The notes: generated by a model not told the origin, from the letters alone. Shown: positions 6,994 through 17,827, numbered from the stretch's first letter. The stretch is 63,212 nucleotides of DNA from an uncultured Prevotella sp. (GCA_900315955.1 ONBC01000002.1:1-63212), one strand, 5' to 3'. Translations and numbers: made by a program.

Positions 6994-8277
6994 ATGAGAT
7001 ATTCTAAGAAGAACCCTATATCAAGGATAACCACCGCAGGCCTCTGCCTGCTGCTATTGATGACAGCAGCCTGCGGGAGCAAAGGAAACCAGAAGGCTGC
7101 CACGAGCCAGAATAACAAAAGAGCTGTTGCGCTGCGTGTTGACACAGCCCTGCAGTCACGGCTGAAGAAGTTCTGCGCACAGCCCCGCGTGAAAGGCCAC
7201 TTCGGCCTCTACGTCTATGACCTCACAGCTGGCAAGCCCGTGACAGCCGTAGACATCGACCATGCCCAGCCCGTAGCGTCCTGCACCAAACTCCTCGCCA
7301 GCGTGGCGGCGCTCAACAAACTCGGAGCCCATTACACCTACCGCACCACGCTCTATACGCGGGGCAACGTGGAGAAAGACACGCTCCGCGGTGACATCAT
7401 GCTCATGGCTGGCCTTGACCCGATGCTCAAAGCCAAGGATCTGAACATCTTCACCCGGCACCTCCACCGCATGGGTATCCGCTATATCAACGGCCGCTGC
7501 CTGCTGAACCTCAAACTGAAAGAGAAGGTGAAAGCCGAGCAGCACTGGTATCCCTGGGATCTCTCCTTCTCGTCTTACGGCATTCTTTTCAAAGGACCCG
7601 ACGCCATCGGCACAGCCATGAAGCAGGCCCTCGCAGCCGCCGGCATACGTATGAAAGGCGACTGCGAGCTTGGCGCACCTTCCTCTAAAACGGCGAAGGA
7701 ATGGAAAGGCCGGTTCCGATACATGCATCGCGTATCCAGCGTGACACGGGTCATGTGGAAAAACTCAAGCAACACCAAAGCCACGAGCCTGCTCTACACC
7801 CTCGGCTATGCCGTCAACCCCCGCGGCAACGGCTCAGCCGATGCCCTTGCCAATGCCGGTGTGAAATATATCCGTGCGTTCCTCCGCGACTCGCTGAAGA
7901 TGCGCGACACCGCCCTCGTCATCCACGACGGCTGCGGCCTCTGTACGCATAACCACCTGTCACCGCGTGCCCTCGTTGCCGTCCTGACCTTCGGTTATCA
8001 CCATCAGCCCATCTACGATCAGCTCATGCGCAACCTCTCCGTCTCAGGCGTCGACGGCACCCTCCATCATCTGCTCTTCGACCCGCGGCTGAAAGGTAAG
8101 ATTCACGGGAAGACAGGCACGCTCTCCCATCCCTTCGGCATCTCGTCGCTCGCCGGTTACTGCAAGGGAGCGGACGGTCATGACCTCTGCTTTGCCTTCC
8201 TCAACTCAGAGATGTCGGTGCTCGACGCCCACGTGCTGCAACGCAAGCTCTGCCTGCTGCTTGTCGGAGAGAAGTAA
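6994..8277 (+). CDS. D-alanyl-D-alanine carboxypeptidase/endopeptidase, PBP4 type (peptidase S13)
   Basis: A 427-aa penicillin-binding protein that trims peptidoglycan stem peptides or cuts cross-links in the periplasm. The catalytic motifs are S-C-T-K (Ser96, Lys99), S-S-N (258-260) and K-T-G (373-375). The N-terminus has a lipoprotein-like signal ending MTAACGS, so it may be anchored. Length is close to, but shorter than, E. coli DacB (about 477), and it lacks part of the inserted domain. ATG 6994 gives the best signal peptide; upstream ATGs at 6949 and 6967 lie in or next to a palindrome. It follows nadC by 150 nt and may be read through from the nad operon. Confidence 0.88.
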   Translation: MRYSKKNPISRITTAGLCLLLLMTAACGSKGNQKAATSQNNKRAVALRVDTALQSRLKKFCAQPRVKGHFGLYVYDLTAGKPVTAVDIDHAQPVASCTKLLASVAALNKLGAHYTYRTTLYTRGNVEKDTLRGDIMLMAGLDPMLKAKDLNIFTRHLHRMGIRYINGRCLLNLKLKEKVKAEQHWYPWDLSFSSYGILFKGPDAIGTAMKQALAAAGIRMKGDCELGAPSSKTAKEWKGRFRYMHRVSSVTRVMWKNSSNTKATSLLYTLGYAVNPRGNGSADALANAGVKYIRAFLRDSLKMRDTALVIHDGCGLCTHNHLSPRALVAVLTFGYHHQPIYDQLMRNLSVSGVDGTLHHLLFDPRLKGKIHGKTGTLSHPFGISSLAGYCKGADGHDLCFAFLNSEMSVLDAHVLQRKLCLLLVGEK

Positions 8278-8403
8278 CGCATCGTCAACAAGAGCGCAAC
8301 GTCAACGGCAGCGCAATGCCATCGAAAGGAAAAGACGCATCCCCCCGTCCTTAACTCTCGCAGTAAGAAACGTGCCTTTTCTATGAAGGCGGCTGCTCTA
8401 ATA

Positions 8404-8458
8404 AAGGCATGTCCGTAAATAGCTTGTTATAAGTTGTTCACGGACATGCCTTCTTTGT
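8404..8458 (+). terminator. Rho-independent-like terminator after the PBP4 gene
   Basis: A 13-bp perfect stem pairs AAGGCATGTCCGT (8404-8416) with ACGGACATGCCTT (8440-8452); CTTTGT follows. It separates the nad/PBP4 unit from the SusC operon. Confidence 0.7.
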
Positions 8459-8574
8459 AATTGCCTCTCTCCATGGCGACTTCTGGCTTTCTAATCCCAG
8501 TGTTCAATAGCCTTTTTGTACAGATTCGGACATTAAAAGTACAAGAATGCACATGGCCCAAGGCCTTTTTTCCC

Positions 8575-8582
8575 TACCTTTG
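8575..8582 (+). promoter_or_regulatory. Candidate -7 box of the SusC operon
   Basis: TACCTTTG fits TAnnTTTG and lies 40 nt before ATG 8623. No good TTTG is seen 19-20 nt upstream, which would fit an activator-dependent (HTCS-controlled) promoter. Confidence 0.5.
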
Positions 8583-8622
8583 CGACCGAAAAGCAAAAGA
8601 AAACCAAAAACCTTATACACAC

Positions 8623-11600
8623 ATGCAAGGATTAAAGAAAACAACAATTTGCAAGGCCCTCTGGTCGCTGCTCCTTTTCCTTCTCCCTTTGCCGATGCTG
8701 GCTCAGGAGAAAGTCATTGGTAAAGTATGCGACGAGACCGGCGAAGGGATGCCCGGTGTGAGCGTCATCGTCAAAGGCACCTCCCAAGGTGTTGTCACCG
8801 ACCTTGACGGTGCCTTCAACATCACGCCCTCACAGCGCAACGCTGTGCTCGTCTTCTCCTTTTTAGGATATGTCTCGCAGGAGAAACGCGCCACTGCCGG
8901 CAAGCCCATGAACATCACGCTCCTCGAAGACAACAAATCGCTCGACGAGGTAGTGGTTGTCGGCTATCAGGAGGTACGCAAGCGCGACCTCACCGGCTCC
9001 ATCTCAAAAGCCGATGTCGGAGCCCTGACCTCCACCCCCGTTGCTTCTTTTGACCAGACTCTCGGCGGCAGGCTCGCCGGTGTCAACGTGTCATCGGGCG
9101 AAGGTATTCCCGGCGGACAGATGAACATCGTCATCCGAGGCAACAACTCGCTCACGCAAGAGAACTCACCACTCTATGTCATCGACGGTTTTCCCGTGGA
9201 AGACCCGGCCATCGCCAGCAGCATCAACCCTGCCGACATTGCCTCACTCGACGTGCTCAAAGATGCCTCGGCAGCAGCTATCTACGGTGCACGCGGTGCC
9301 AATGGTGTCGTGATCATCACGACCAAGAGCGGCAAAGTGGGCAAACCGCAGGTCACCTACGACGGAAGCATCGGCTGGCAGACCGTATCGAAGAAGATCG
9401 ACATGATGGATGCCTACGAGTTTGTGAAATTACAAAACGAGATGTACCCCGACCGCACCGCACAGACTTACCTCGCAAACTACGAGGGGAAACAGTGGAC
9501 GCTCGACGACTACCGCGACATTGAGCAATACAACTGGCAGGACATGATCTTCCATACAGCGCCCATCCAGAACCACAACGTCAGCTTGACGGGTGGAAGT
9601 CAGGGCATCCGTTACAATGCCTCCGTCTCTTATTATGATCAGGACGGTGTCGTGATCAACTCCAACTATAACCGCATCCAGGGACGATTGGGTCAGACCA
9701 TCACCAAGAAGAAACTGAAGATCAACCTCAACGTCAACTATTCTCAGACCAAGCAGAGAGGTGCCTCGCCCTCCACGGCATCCTATTCGGGTATGAACAA
9801 CCTCTTCTACAGCGTGTGGGGATACCGTCCCGTCACACAGCCTGCTCTTCCGCTCCACTCGCTCGTAGAAAATGCGACGGATGAGGATGTCAACGGCACC
9901 AACGACTACCGCTTCAACCCCATCATGTCGCTCAACAACGAATACAACAAGCGCACGAACACGTACATGCAGTTCAACGGTTACCTGGAATATGAGTTCC
10001 TGAAAGGCCTCCGGCTGAAAGTCTCAGGCGGCTACACCGATACTCGCTACAACACCGACGTGTTCAACAACTCCAAGACACGCTACGGCAGCAAGATCTC
10101 GACAGAGAAAGTAAACGCTCAGGTCACCCGCGCCAAGCGTGCCACATGGCTCAACGAGAACACGCTGACCTGGCAGACCGACATCAAACGGCGCCATTTC
10201 TTCAATTCGCTCTTAGGTTTCTCACTTCAGAACAGCGACTACGAGTACTACCAGTTCAAGACCATCAACATTCCCAACGAGAGCCTCGGCATGGCAGGAA
10301 TGGACCAAGGTACGCCCACCAAGACGCTCAGCGCCAAGTCGTCCTGGTCAATGATGTCGTTCTTCGGACGCTTCAACTACAACTACAAGCAGAAATACTA
10401 CGTCACCGCCACCATGCGTGCTGACGGCAGCAGCAAGTTCCGCGGAAAGAATCGCTTCGGCTATTTCCCCTCCGGATCCGTAGCCTGGAACTTTACCGAG
10501 GAAGACTTCATGAAGCCGGTACGTTCGTGGATCAACACGGGCAAGCTACGCCTGAGCTGGGGTCTGACTGGTAACAACCGCGTTGGCGAATACGACACCT
10601 ACGGCCTCTACGAGCTGCTCAAGGACAGCCGCGGCAACCTGACCAGCCTCGGAAGCATTCCCAGCGGCGTCTACCCTTACAACAACGACGGTACCAACGT
10701 GGGCATGGTACCGACCTCCATTCCTAACAAAGACCTCAAATGGGAGACTACCGAACAGTGGGACCTCGGATTCGACCTCGGATTCCTTAAAGACCGCATC
10801 GGACTGACCGTTGACCTCTACCGAAAGACCACACGCGACCTCCTGCTCGAGTCGTCGCTCCCCATGTCGTCCGGATTCATCAGCGCCATGAAGAACATCG
10901 GAAAGGTGCGCAACAGCGGACTGGAGATCACGCTCAACACCACAAACATCAAGACCAAGAAGTTTGAGTGGACCACCAATTTCAACATCGCGTTCAATCG
11001 CAACAAGGTGCTTGCCTTGGCCGAAGACCAGACAGCTCTGCTCACCGCCGCGCAGTTTGACCAGAACTTCAATGCCCAGTCGAGCTATATCGCCAAGATC
11101 GGACAGTCGATGGGTGTCCTATTCGGTTACATATACGAAGGCACCTATAAATACGACGACTTCAACAAGTCGGGCAACTCCTACACGCTCAAAGCCAATG
11201 TGCCTCACTTCTCGGCCGAATCGAACACACAGCCCGGCATGCCTAAATATAAAGACATCAACGGCGACGGTGTCATCAACGACAACGACCGCACCATCAT
11301 CGGCAATGGTCTGCCCAAGCACACGGGTGGTTTCACGAACAACTTCGCCTACAGCGGCTTCGACCTCAGCCTCTTCTTCCAGTGGTCCTACGGCAACGAT
11401 GTGCTCAACGCCAACCGCCTGATGTTTGAAAGTTCCTGGAACAAGGCCCGCGACCTCAACCAGTATGCGTCTTATGCCAACCGTTGGACGGACGACAACC
11501 CGACGAGCAACATCCCGCGCGCCACGTCGTCGAGCAGCAACCGCGTCTTCTCATCACGCATCATCGAGGACGGCTCGTTCCTGCGCCTGAAGACCCTCAC

Positions 11601-11814
11601 CTTCGGCTACACGCTGCCGCGCCTCCTGCTCCGTCATACAGGCATTGAGAATCTGCGCGTCTACTTTGCCGCACAGAACCTCTGGACGCTGACCGACTAC
11701 AGCGGCTACGACCCCGAAGTGTCTGTCCGAGACAGTGCGCTGACACCCGGTCTCGACTTCTCCGCCTACCCGAGAGCACGCAGCTTCAGCTTCGGGGTCA
11801 ACTTGGGATTCTGA
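8623..11814 (+). CDS. SusC/RagA-family TonB-dependent outer-membrane transporter
   Basis: A 1063-aa outer-membrane transporter that imports oligosaccharides with its SusD lid, powered by TonB. In order: signal peptide (about 1-28, ending MLAQ), a carboxypeptidase-like regulatory domain (about 30-110, GMPGVSVIVKGTSQGVVTD), a TonB-box region (LDEVVVVGYQ), the plug domain with the SusC signature (IASLDVLKDASAAAIYGARG) and the 22-strand barrel ending in FSFGVNLGF. The terminal Phe is the usual barrel signal. The open frame extends to 8461, but this would place the start before the candidate promoter; ATG 8623 gives a correct signal peptide. SusD follows 76 nt downstream. Neighbouring PL8 and GH88 genes point to glycosaminoglycan oligosaccharides as cargo. 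Confidence 0.95.
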   Translation: MQGLKKTTICKALWSLLLFLLPLPMLAQEKVIGKVCDETGEGMPGVSVIVKGTSQGVVTDLDGAFNITPSQRNAVLVFSFLGYVSQEKRATAGKPMNITLLEDNKSLDEVVVVGYQEVRKRDLTGSISKADVGALTSTPVASFDQTLGGRLAGVNVSSGEGIPGGQMNIVIRGNNSLTQENSPLYVIDGFPVEDPAIASSINPADIASLDVLKDASAAAIYGARGANGVVIITTKSGKVGKPQVTYDGSIGWQTVSKKIDMMDAYEFVKLQNEMYPDRTAQTYLANYEGKQWTLDDYRDIEQYNWQDMIFHTAPIQNHNVSLTGGSQGIRYNASVSYYDQDGVVINSNYNRIQGRLGQTITKKKLKINLNVNYSQTKQRGASPSTASYSGMNNLFYSVWGYRPVTQPALPLHSLVENATDEDVNGTNDYRFNPIMSLNNEYNKRTNTYMQFNGYLEYEFLKGLRLKVSGGYTDTRYNTDVFNNSKTRYGSKISTEKVNAQVTRAKRATWLNENTLTWQTDIKRRHFFNSLLGFSLQNSDYEYYQFKTINIPNESLGMAGMDQGTPTKTLSAKSSWSMMSFFGRFNYNYKQKYYVTATMRADGSSKFRGKNRFGYFPSGSVAWNFTEEDFMKPVRSWINTGKLRLSWGLTGNNRVGEYDTYGLYELLKDSRGNLTSLGSIPSGVYPYNNDGTNVGMVPTSIPNKDLKWETTEQWDLGFDLGFLKDRIGLTVDLYRKTTRDLLLESSLPMSSGFISAMKNIGKVRNSGLEITLNTTNIKTKKFEWTTNFNIAFNRNKVLALAEDQTALLTAAQFDQNFNAQSSYIAKIGQSMGVLFGYIYEGTYKYDDFNKSGNSYTLKANVPHFSAESNTQPGMPKYKDINGDGVINDNDRTIIGNGLPKHTGGFTNNFAYSGFDLSLFFQWSYGNDVLNANRLMFESSWNKARDLNQYASYANRWTDDNPTSNIPRATSSSSNRVFSSRIIEDGSFLRLKTLTFGYTLPRLLLRHTGIENLRVYFAAQNLWTLTDYSGYDPEVSVRDSALTPGLDFSAYPRARSFSFGVNLGF

Positions 11815-11890
11815 TGTCTCTCTGTCTGCCAAAAGGGCATCATCCCTCCGTTCGTATCACTTCCATTCATCATCAAGAGCTTTCAAAAAC

Positions 11891-13630
11891 ATGAAATTCA
11901 ATAAAATAATCATCTTCTCTCTCATTGCCCTGAGCCTCAGCGCAAGCTCTTGCAGCTTCCTCGACAAGGAGCCTGCCGAGACCACATCGGGCAGCTATTT
12001 CAAGAACGAGACAGAGACCGAATCGTTTCTGCGGGGCATCTACGCCATCCTCACCCAGACATCCTTCTATGGCAACAGCTACCTCTTTCTCGCCGGTGGC
12101 GACGACCTCGAAGCCTACGGCGGAGCAGGGCGCTCTCCCGTGACCAGCGGTCTGTGCTGCAACAATGCTACGACGAGCGACCCCGCGGTGGCTGCCTTCT
12201 GGTACACCCTCTATTCGGGTATCAATCGCGCCAACATTCTCTTAGAGAACATCAACGAGGTGACCGGTCTGAGCGAGACCAACCGCAAAGTATACACCGC
12301 AGAAGCTCGATTCCTGCGCGCTTTCTATTATTTCAACCTCGTGCAGTGCTGGGGCGACGTGCCTTTCCGCACCGCCTCCACGCAGAGCGTCAACGGCTTG
12401 CAGATAGCCCGCACCCCGAAGGCCGAAATCTACGACTTCATCTGTAAGGAGATGGAGGAGAGCGCCGACGACCTGCTCAATGCGTCCGACATCGACTACC
12501 TTCCCGGACGTGTCACCAAGTCGGCTGCCTGGGGCATCCTCGCACGCGTCTATATGTTCCGGGCCGGTGAGCATTTCCGCGACGGGACAGCTCCCGACGA
12601 AGCCGCCATCAAAAGATATTTCGCCAAGGCCGACGAGTTTGCGACAAAGGTGAAAGAACAGGGCGGGCACACCCTCGCGCCTCACTATTGGGATTACTTC
12701 ATCGACCAGTGCGCCAACCGTTACAACACAACCGCCAAAGAGAGTATCTGGGAGGCTGAGTTCACGGGCAACTATGCTACCGACACGCGCACCGAAGGGC
12801 GTATCGGCAACCTCATTGGCATACAGGCACCCGACCTCTCAAGCTATACCGGCATCACGGGCAAGGCCGACCCCGGCTACGGCTACTCCTTTTTCTGGAG
12901 TACGCCCAAGCTCTACGAGCTCTATGAGCAGAACGGCGACATCAACCGCATGAACTGGAACATCGCTCCCTTTACCTACACGCAGTCGGTGACCGGCAAA
13001 GGCGTGGACGGACGTCTCTTCGAGAAAGGCAAGATGAACGAGGTCAAGAAACAATACTGGAACGAGAGCTACAGCTATGGCGACGCAGCCGTGGGAGCCA
13101 CAAAGGGAGACCGTGAAAAAGCCACGGCGGCAGACAACTATGACCGCAGCTGCGGCAAATGGCGCCGCGAATACGAAGCCGACAAGAAGAACAAGAACTT
13201 CACGGCTATCAACTTCCCCATCCTTCGCTACAGCGATGTGCTGCTGATGATTGCCGAGTGTGAGAACGAGGTCAACGACGCTCCTACCGCCAAGGCTTAT
13301 GAGTGCATCAATGCCGTACGCCACCGCGCCGGCATCGCCGACCTGCCCGCCGGCATGAGCCAGGCCGAATTCCGCCAGGCTGTCAAGGATGAGCGGGCCA
13401 TGGAGCTCTGCTTCGAGATGACGCGGCACTTCGACCTCATACGCTGGGGCGAGCTGGTCAAGGACATGAACGCACTCGCACAGCGTGCACAGAGCGGTAC
13501 CAACTGGAAGTATGGGCCGTCGAATACCTATACTTATTTCCAGATTTCCGATGCCTACAACTACTTCCCCATCCCGGCTTCAGAAATGGCTGTCAACAAG
13601 CTCATCACCAAGCAGAACCCTGGATGGTAA
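11891..13630 (+). CDS. SusD/RagB-family surface glycan-binding lipoprotein
   Basis: A 579-aa lipoprotein (lipobox Cys21, then a short spacer FLDKEP typical of SusD). It forms the lid of the SusC transporter and binds the glycan at the cell surface. The tetratricopeptide-like helical core is visible: SGSYFKNETETESFLRGIY near the N-terminus, the AEARFLRAFYYFNLVQCWGDVPF block (about 140-165) and the C-terminal block INAVRHRAGI, FRQAVKDERAMELCFE and RHFDLIRWGE. Length and order are standard. The ligand is inferred from context to be chondroitin- or hyaluronan-derived chains. Confidence 0.95.
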   Translation: MKFNKIIIFSLIALSLSASSCSFLDKEPAETTSGSYFKNETETESFLRGIYAILTQTSFYGNSYLFLAGGDDLEAYGGAGRSPVTSGLCCNNATTSDPAVAAFWYTLYSGINRANILLENINEVTGLSETNRKVYTAEARFLRAFYYFNLVQCWGDVPFRTASTQSVNGLQIARTPKAEIYDFICKEMEESADDLLNASDIDYLPGRVTKSAAWGILARVYMFRAGEHFRDGTAPDEAAIKRYFAKADEFATKVKEQGGHTLAPHYWDYFIDQCANRYNTTAKESIWEAEFTGNYATDTRTEGRIGNLIGIQAPDLSSYTGITGKADPGYGYSFFWSTPKLYELYEQNGDINRMNWNIAPFTYTQSVTGKGVDGRLFEKGKMNEVKKQYWNESYSYGDAAVGATKGDREKATAADNYDRSCGKWRREYEADKKNKNFTAINFPILRYSDVLLMIAECENEVNDAPTAKAYECINAVRHRAGIADLPAGMSQAEFRQAVKDERAMELCFEMTRHFDLIRWGELVKDMNALAQRAQSGTNWKYGPSNTYTYFQISDAYNYFPIPASEMAVNKLITKQNPGW

Positions 13631-13647
13631 ATCTCACTTGACGACAT

Positions 13648-13707
13648 AGCTCAAACAATAATAGCTCAAACAATAACAGCTCAAATAATAACAGCTCAAC
13701 CAACTAT
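13648..13707 (+). repeat. 15-bp tandem repeat before the surface lipoprotein gene
   Basis: Four units beginning AGCTCAA start at 13648, 13663, 13678 and 13693 (15-bp period; AGCTCAAACAATAAT and close variants). The last unit runs into the ATG at 13706, so the copy number would change the distance between the susD stop and this start codon. Confidence 0.75.
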
Positions 13708-14740
13708 GAAAGTTACACCTATTATATATATGTGCTCCGCTCTGCTCCTGCTCTTCGCAGGGTGCAGCGACGAGCTCGACGACAAAGCTGACCTCCGGGT
13801 GGGAGTAGCCACCAACGACCACACCTCCCTGAACGGTGACACCGTTGTCGTGAAGAAAGGAGCGGCCTTAGACTTCACGTTCAACGGCTCGCCCGACAAC
13901 ATAGTCTTCTTCAGCGGGGAGACCAGGGCGAAGTATGAATACAAAGACCGCGTCGAGGTGAATGCCTCCGACATCGTCTCCTCCCGGCTCACGTTCTCTG
14001 TGTGGGCACAGTACGGCAACGCCAAGACGGCAGCCAACGTGCTCAGGATGATGATCTCTGACAGCTTCACAGGTCTGGAAAAGAACAACTTCAAAGCCGA
14101 CTCAGCGCTTGTAGAGCACTTCGACTGGAACGAGCTCGTGCCGCAAGCCGACCTGCCGCAGGCACCGGGCAATGCCAAGAGCGCCAAGGCCTACGACATC
14201 GACATGACGCCTTACCTGGGCAAGCGCATCGCCCTGGCCATCGCTTATCAGCCTAAGGACAACAGCGCCGCACAGCCAAGAGAAAACTTTGTGGGCATGA
14301 AGATCGTCAACACCATGAAAGACGGAACGACCTCCACGCTCTATGCCGGCAACTTCGGCTTCACGGCTGTCAACATGATGTGTCACCACAACCTCGACGA
14401 CCAGCGCTCCATGACGGCCAACCGCGAATACGGTACCGTCACCAACAACACCAGCGGCATCTGGAACCTCAGTGATGCTGGCCGGGGCAACTTCTTCATC
14501 CACAGTTCCGGAGCAAGCAAAGCGCTCAAATACGGTTGGCTCGTCACCGACCTCTTCACTATCAACGCCTGCTCACCCGACCAGGGACTGGCCATCAAAA
14601 ACATTTCGCAGCGACTCGACAGCTACAGCTACACGTACAGCAAGACCGGTCTCTACAAGGCTGTCTTCATCGCCACCAACGCCAACTACAAGCACGAGTC
14701 GCGTGTCGTTCGCGAGGTCTATGTCAGAGTTGTCGACTAA
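13706..14740 (+). CDS. DUF5017-type surface glycan-binding lipoprotein (SusE/F position)
   Basis: A 344-aa lipoprotein (Cys20 in LFAGCSDE) placed right after susD, where surface glycan-binding proteins usually sit. The N-terminal beta-sandwich has the DUF5017-like pattern of a gap-free DFTFNGSPDNIVFFSGE segment followed by KYEYKDR (about 50-80). The rest is predicted beta-rich, with a closing segment (SYTYSKTGLYKAVFIATNAN) like an immunoglobulin/PKD-type fold. It probably binds the same polysaccharide as SusD and hands it to the surface enzymes. Binding residues cannot be assigned from the sequence. It is followed at 13 nt by the PL8 gene, which puts it in the same operon. Confidence 0.75.
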   Translation: MKVTPIIYMCSALLLLFAGCSDELDDKADLRVGVATNDHTSLNGDTVVVKKGAALDFTFNGSPDNIVFFSGETRAKYEYKDRVEVNASDIVSSRLTFSVWAQYGNAKTAANVLRMMISDSFTGLEKNNFKADSALVEHFDWNELVPQADLPQAPGNAKSAKAYDIDMTPYLGKRIALAIAYQPKDNSAAQPRENFVGMKIVNTMKDGTTSTLYAGNFGFTAVNMMCHHNLDDQRSMTANREYGTVTNNTSGIWNLSDAGRGNFFIHSSGASKALKYGWLVTDLFTINACSPDQGLAIKNISQRLDSYSYTYSKTGLYKAVFIATNANYKHESRVVREVYVRVVD

Positions 14741-14753
14741 TTCCGCATGAATC

Positions 14754-17700
14754 ATGAACAGAAAGATCTTCTTATCATTGCTGATAGGTCTGCTCACCGC
14801 CCTCCCTGCGGCGGCTCAGCTCTACGACGATCCGCGCCTGCTCTCCTTTGAGAAAAGCAGCGACATCAAGGCATGGCAGGCCGACAACGCCACGGTCAAA
14901 TGGTCGGACGCGCATTATAAGAACGGCACCCACTCCATGGAATGGACGTTCAGGCCCAATGCGACGCTCTCGCTGAAGCAAGACCTGCGCTTCGAGCCCC
15001 ACATAAAAGGCGACCGCGACAATTACCTCTCCGCCTTCATCGTGTGGGTCTACAACGAGACTCCGATGAAGGGCAAGCAGCTCCGCTTCTCCTTCCTCAA
15101 GGACGGCAAGCCATGCACCTCCTTTCCCTTCGCCCTCGACTTCAAAGGATGGCGCGGTGCCTGGGTCTGCTATGAGCGCGACATGGAAGGCAAGCCCGCA
15201 ACAGGCATGAACGAGCTCAAGATCAGCGCGCCCAATACCAAAGGCCGTCTCTTCTTCGACCATATCATCACGGCCATCAAAGTGGACCCGCGACAGCAGA
15301 CTGCTGATCTGCAGGTGCCTTTCGTCAACAAGAGCACTACCAACCACTGGCTCGTCGTCATGAAGAACTATGCCACGAAGCCGGACCTCGCCCTCGAGCC
15401 CGTCAGCGACAGGCAGCGCCGCGAGGTCAGGACGATGGAAGACCGGTTCCGCTCCATCATCTACACGCCCGCCAAGCTCTACCCTAAGCAGATGGAGGAG
15501 ATGCGGAAGGCGTTTAAGAAATACAACATCAAGGAGAAAAACGGCCTGGTCACCGGAGCGCCCATCTGGTTCTGCCGCCATGCCGAGGCCTACGAGCGCA
15601 TGGTGCCCGGCTGGAACAAGGATCTGCTCACGCGCACAGGCTATGAGATGAACGACTACTTCATGCTCATGCAGCGTATCGCCGTCGGCTACAACAACGC
15701 TGCCGACGTGGAGGACATGGATGAGCTCAAACGGATGTTCCTGCTCATGTATGACCACATCACCGACCAGGGCGTGGCCTTCGGCAGCTGCTGGGGCAAC
15801 ATCCACCACTATGGCTACAGCCTGAGAAGCATGTACATCGCGTATTTCCTGATGAAGGATGTGCTCAAGGCGGCCGGCAAGCTGGACGAAGCCGTGAAGA
15901 CCATGATCTGGTACTCGCAGACCAACGAGCTCTATCAGAAACCGCTCGGAAACGGTATCGACATGGATACGTTCAACACGGCCTCCATAGGCTGCATGGC
16001 CAGCATTCTGCTCATGGACGACACGCCCGAGAAGATACGCTACATCAGGTCGTGCTCCCGCTGGCTCGACTGGGGCTGCCGCCCCGCACCCGGCCTTGCC
16101 GATGCCTTCAAGGTCGACGGATCGGCCTACCACCATTGCAACAACTATCCTGCCTATGCCGTAGGCGGACTCAACGGAGCCACACAGATGATCTACATCC
16201 TCAGCGGCACCGAGTTCGCCGTAGGCTCCCTGGCCCATCAGACGGTGAAGAACGCGCTCTTAGCCATGCGCTTCTATTGCAACAAGATCTACTTCCCCCT
16301 CGCCCTCTCCGGACGGCACCCCAACGGCACCGGACATCTCACGCCCACCCATTATGCTTACATGGCCATGGCAGGCACGCCCGACGGAAAGAACGCATTC
16401 GACAACGACATGGCGGCCGTCTACCTTCGCCTTGTAGGGCAGCCCAAGTCGACTTTCGACAAGAAGGCCTGCCAACTGTTTCTACAGAAAGGCTGCAAGG
16501 CAGAGGCTGATCCGCAAGGCAATCTCTCCCTGCCCTATGGCTGTACGGCCGTGCAGCGACGAAGCAACTGGGCAGCGGTCGTCAGAGGCTTCAGCCGCTA
16601 CATCTGGGCGGCAGAGCATTATGTCGGCGAGAACCTCTACGGCCGCTACTTAGCCCATGGCAGCATGCAGATCCTCACGGCTCCCAAAGGGGTCGATGTC
16701 ACGCCGAAGACCAGCGGATGGCAGCAGGAAGGCTTCGACTGGAACCGCATACCGGGCACAACGACCATCCATCTGCCGCTGCCCGACCTGAAAGCCAGGA
16801 TCCGCAACGTCGACATCTCGTCAGGCGTGGAGGAGATGCTGCTCTCCGACGAGGCTTTCGCCGGCGGACTGTCACAACTCGGTGCAAACGGCAACTTCGG
16901 CATGAAGCTGCACGAGCACGACAAATACAACGGCTCACTGAGAGCCCGCAAGTCGTTCCACTTCTTCGACGATGTCATCGTCTGTCTCGGATCCGACATT
17001 GAGAACGAGAACAGCCGCTACCCCACCGAGACGACCGTCTTCCAGCTCACCTGCAACGGCGACGGGAGCCGGGCGTTCTGGAAGAGTCAGCCGGCCGATG
17101 GCAAGACCTGGATCGACCCGATGAACACAGGCTATTATGTACCGGAAGGCGCGCAGTTTGTAGCACCCGTGCTGCAGCAGTCGCGCACCGAGAATACCGA
17201 CCAGCCCACCGAGGGCTGCTGGACCTCGCTCCTCATCAACCACGGCAAGGCACCCAAAGGAGCCCGCTACGAGTATGCCGTGCTGCCGCAGACCACGAAA
17301 GAGAAGCTGCACGCCTTTGCCGCGAAACCGTCGTACACCGTCATCGAGCAAGACCGCAGGGCACACATCGTCCGCTCCGATGCCACCGGCACCATGTCGT
17401 ACGTCATCTTCGAGACCCCCACGACACTCTTGGCCGGAGGCCCCGTGCTCAAGACCGACACGACCTGCCTGGCCATGGTACGCATGACGGGAGCCCGGAA
17501 GATGGTGCTCACCGTAGCTCAGCCCGACCTCGCCCTCTACCGCGGACCCAGCGACATCGTATGGAAAGACGGACACCGCGTGGAGCGGAGCATCTACGGA
17601 CGGCCATGGCGCGACCATCCCAGCATGGACATCCCGCTGACGGTGACGCTCTTGGGCAGATGGACCTTCACGCCCACCGACAACATTAGGCTCGTGGCCA

Positions 17701-17780
17701 AAGACAACAAGACCACCACCCTTCTGATCTCCTGCAAGGACGGCAAAAGCTACGACATAGAATTAACCAAGGATAAATAA
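14754..17780 (+). CDS. Polysaccharide lyase family 8, chondroitin sulfate ABC lyase-like
   Basis: A 1008-aa secreted enzyme that cleaves hexosaminyl-uronate bonds of chondroitin/dermatan sulfate or hyaluronan by beta-elimination, leaving 4,5-unsaturated uronates. Signal peptide 1-21; an N-terminal jelly-roll carbohydrate-binding-like lyase domain (about 22-190); an alpha/alpha-toroid catalytic domain (about 220-600); a C-terminal beta-sandwich domain. Candidate catalytic residues are His461 and Tyr468 (spacing 7, as in Proteus chondroitinase ABC), Arg521 in [10 protein letters not shown], and Glu626 in VGENLYGRY. Size and domain order match PL8 ABC-type lyases such as those of Bacteroides thetaiotaomicron. 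It lies 13 nt after the DUF5017 lipoprotein and is followed by GH88. Confidence 0.92.
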   Translation: MNRKIFLSLLIGLLTALPAAAQLYDDPRLLSFEKSSDIKAWQADNATVKWSDAHYKNGTHSMEWTFRPNATLSLKQDLRFEPHIKGDRDNYLSAFIVWVYNETPMKGKQLRFSFLKDGKPCTSFPFALDFKGWRGAWVCYERDMEGKPATGMNELKISAPNTKGRLFFDHIITAIKVDPRQQTADLQVPFVNKSTTNHWLVVMKNYATKPDLALEPVSDRQRREVRTMEDRFRSIIYTPAKLYPKQMEEMRKAFKKYNIKEKNGLVTGAPIWFCRHAEAYERMVPGWNKDLLTRTGYEMNDYFMLMQRIAVGYNNAADVEDMDELKRMFLLMYDHITDQGVAFGSCWGNIHHYGYSLRSMYIAYFLMKDVLKAAGKLDEAVKTMIWYSQTNELYQKPLGNGIDMDTFNTASIGCMASILLMDDTPEKIRYIRSCSRWLDWGCRPAPGLADAFKVDGSAYHHCNNYPAYAVGGLNGATQMIYILSGTEFAVGSLAHQTVKNALLAMRFYCNKIYFPLALSGRHPNGTGHLTPTHYAYMAMAGTPDGKNAFDNDMAAVYLRLVGQPKSTFDKKACQLFLQKGCKAEADPQGNLSLPYGCTAVQRRSNWAAVVRGFSRYIWAAEHYVGENLYGRYLAHGSMQILTAPKGVDVTPKTSGWQQEGFDWNRIPGTTTIHLPLPDLKARIRNVDISSGVEEMLLSDEAFAGGLSQLGANGNFGMKLHEHDKYNGSLRARKSFHFFDDVIVCLGSDIENENSRYPTETTVFQLTCNGDGSRAFWKSQPADGKTWIDPMNTGYYVPEGAQFVAPVLQQSRTENTDQPTEGCWTSLLINHGKAPKGARYEYAVLPQTTKEKLHAFAAKPSYTVIEQDRRAHIVRSDATGTMSYVIFETPTTLLAGGPVLKTDTTCLAMVRMTGARKMVLTVAQPDLALYRGPSDIVWKDGHRVERSIYGRPWRDHPSMDIPLTVTLLGRWTFTPTDNIRLVAKDNKTTTLLISCKDGKSYDIELTKDK

Positions 17781-17827
17781 CACTGAACCATTAACAACGA
17801 AAGGACAAAAGATTGAAGACCAAGATC

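Noticed and set aside
14775-16238. 487-codon frame opposite the PL8 gene
   Set aside because: Composition rich in His/Val/Asp/Glu repeats, as expected from antisense of a GC-rich gene; PL8 catalytic residues are clear on the other strand.
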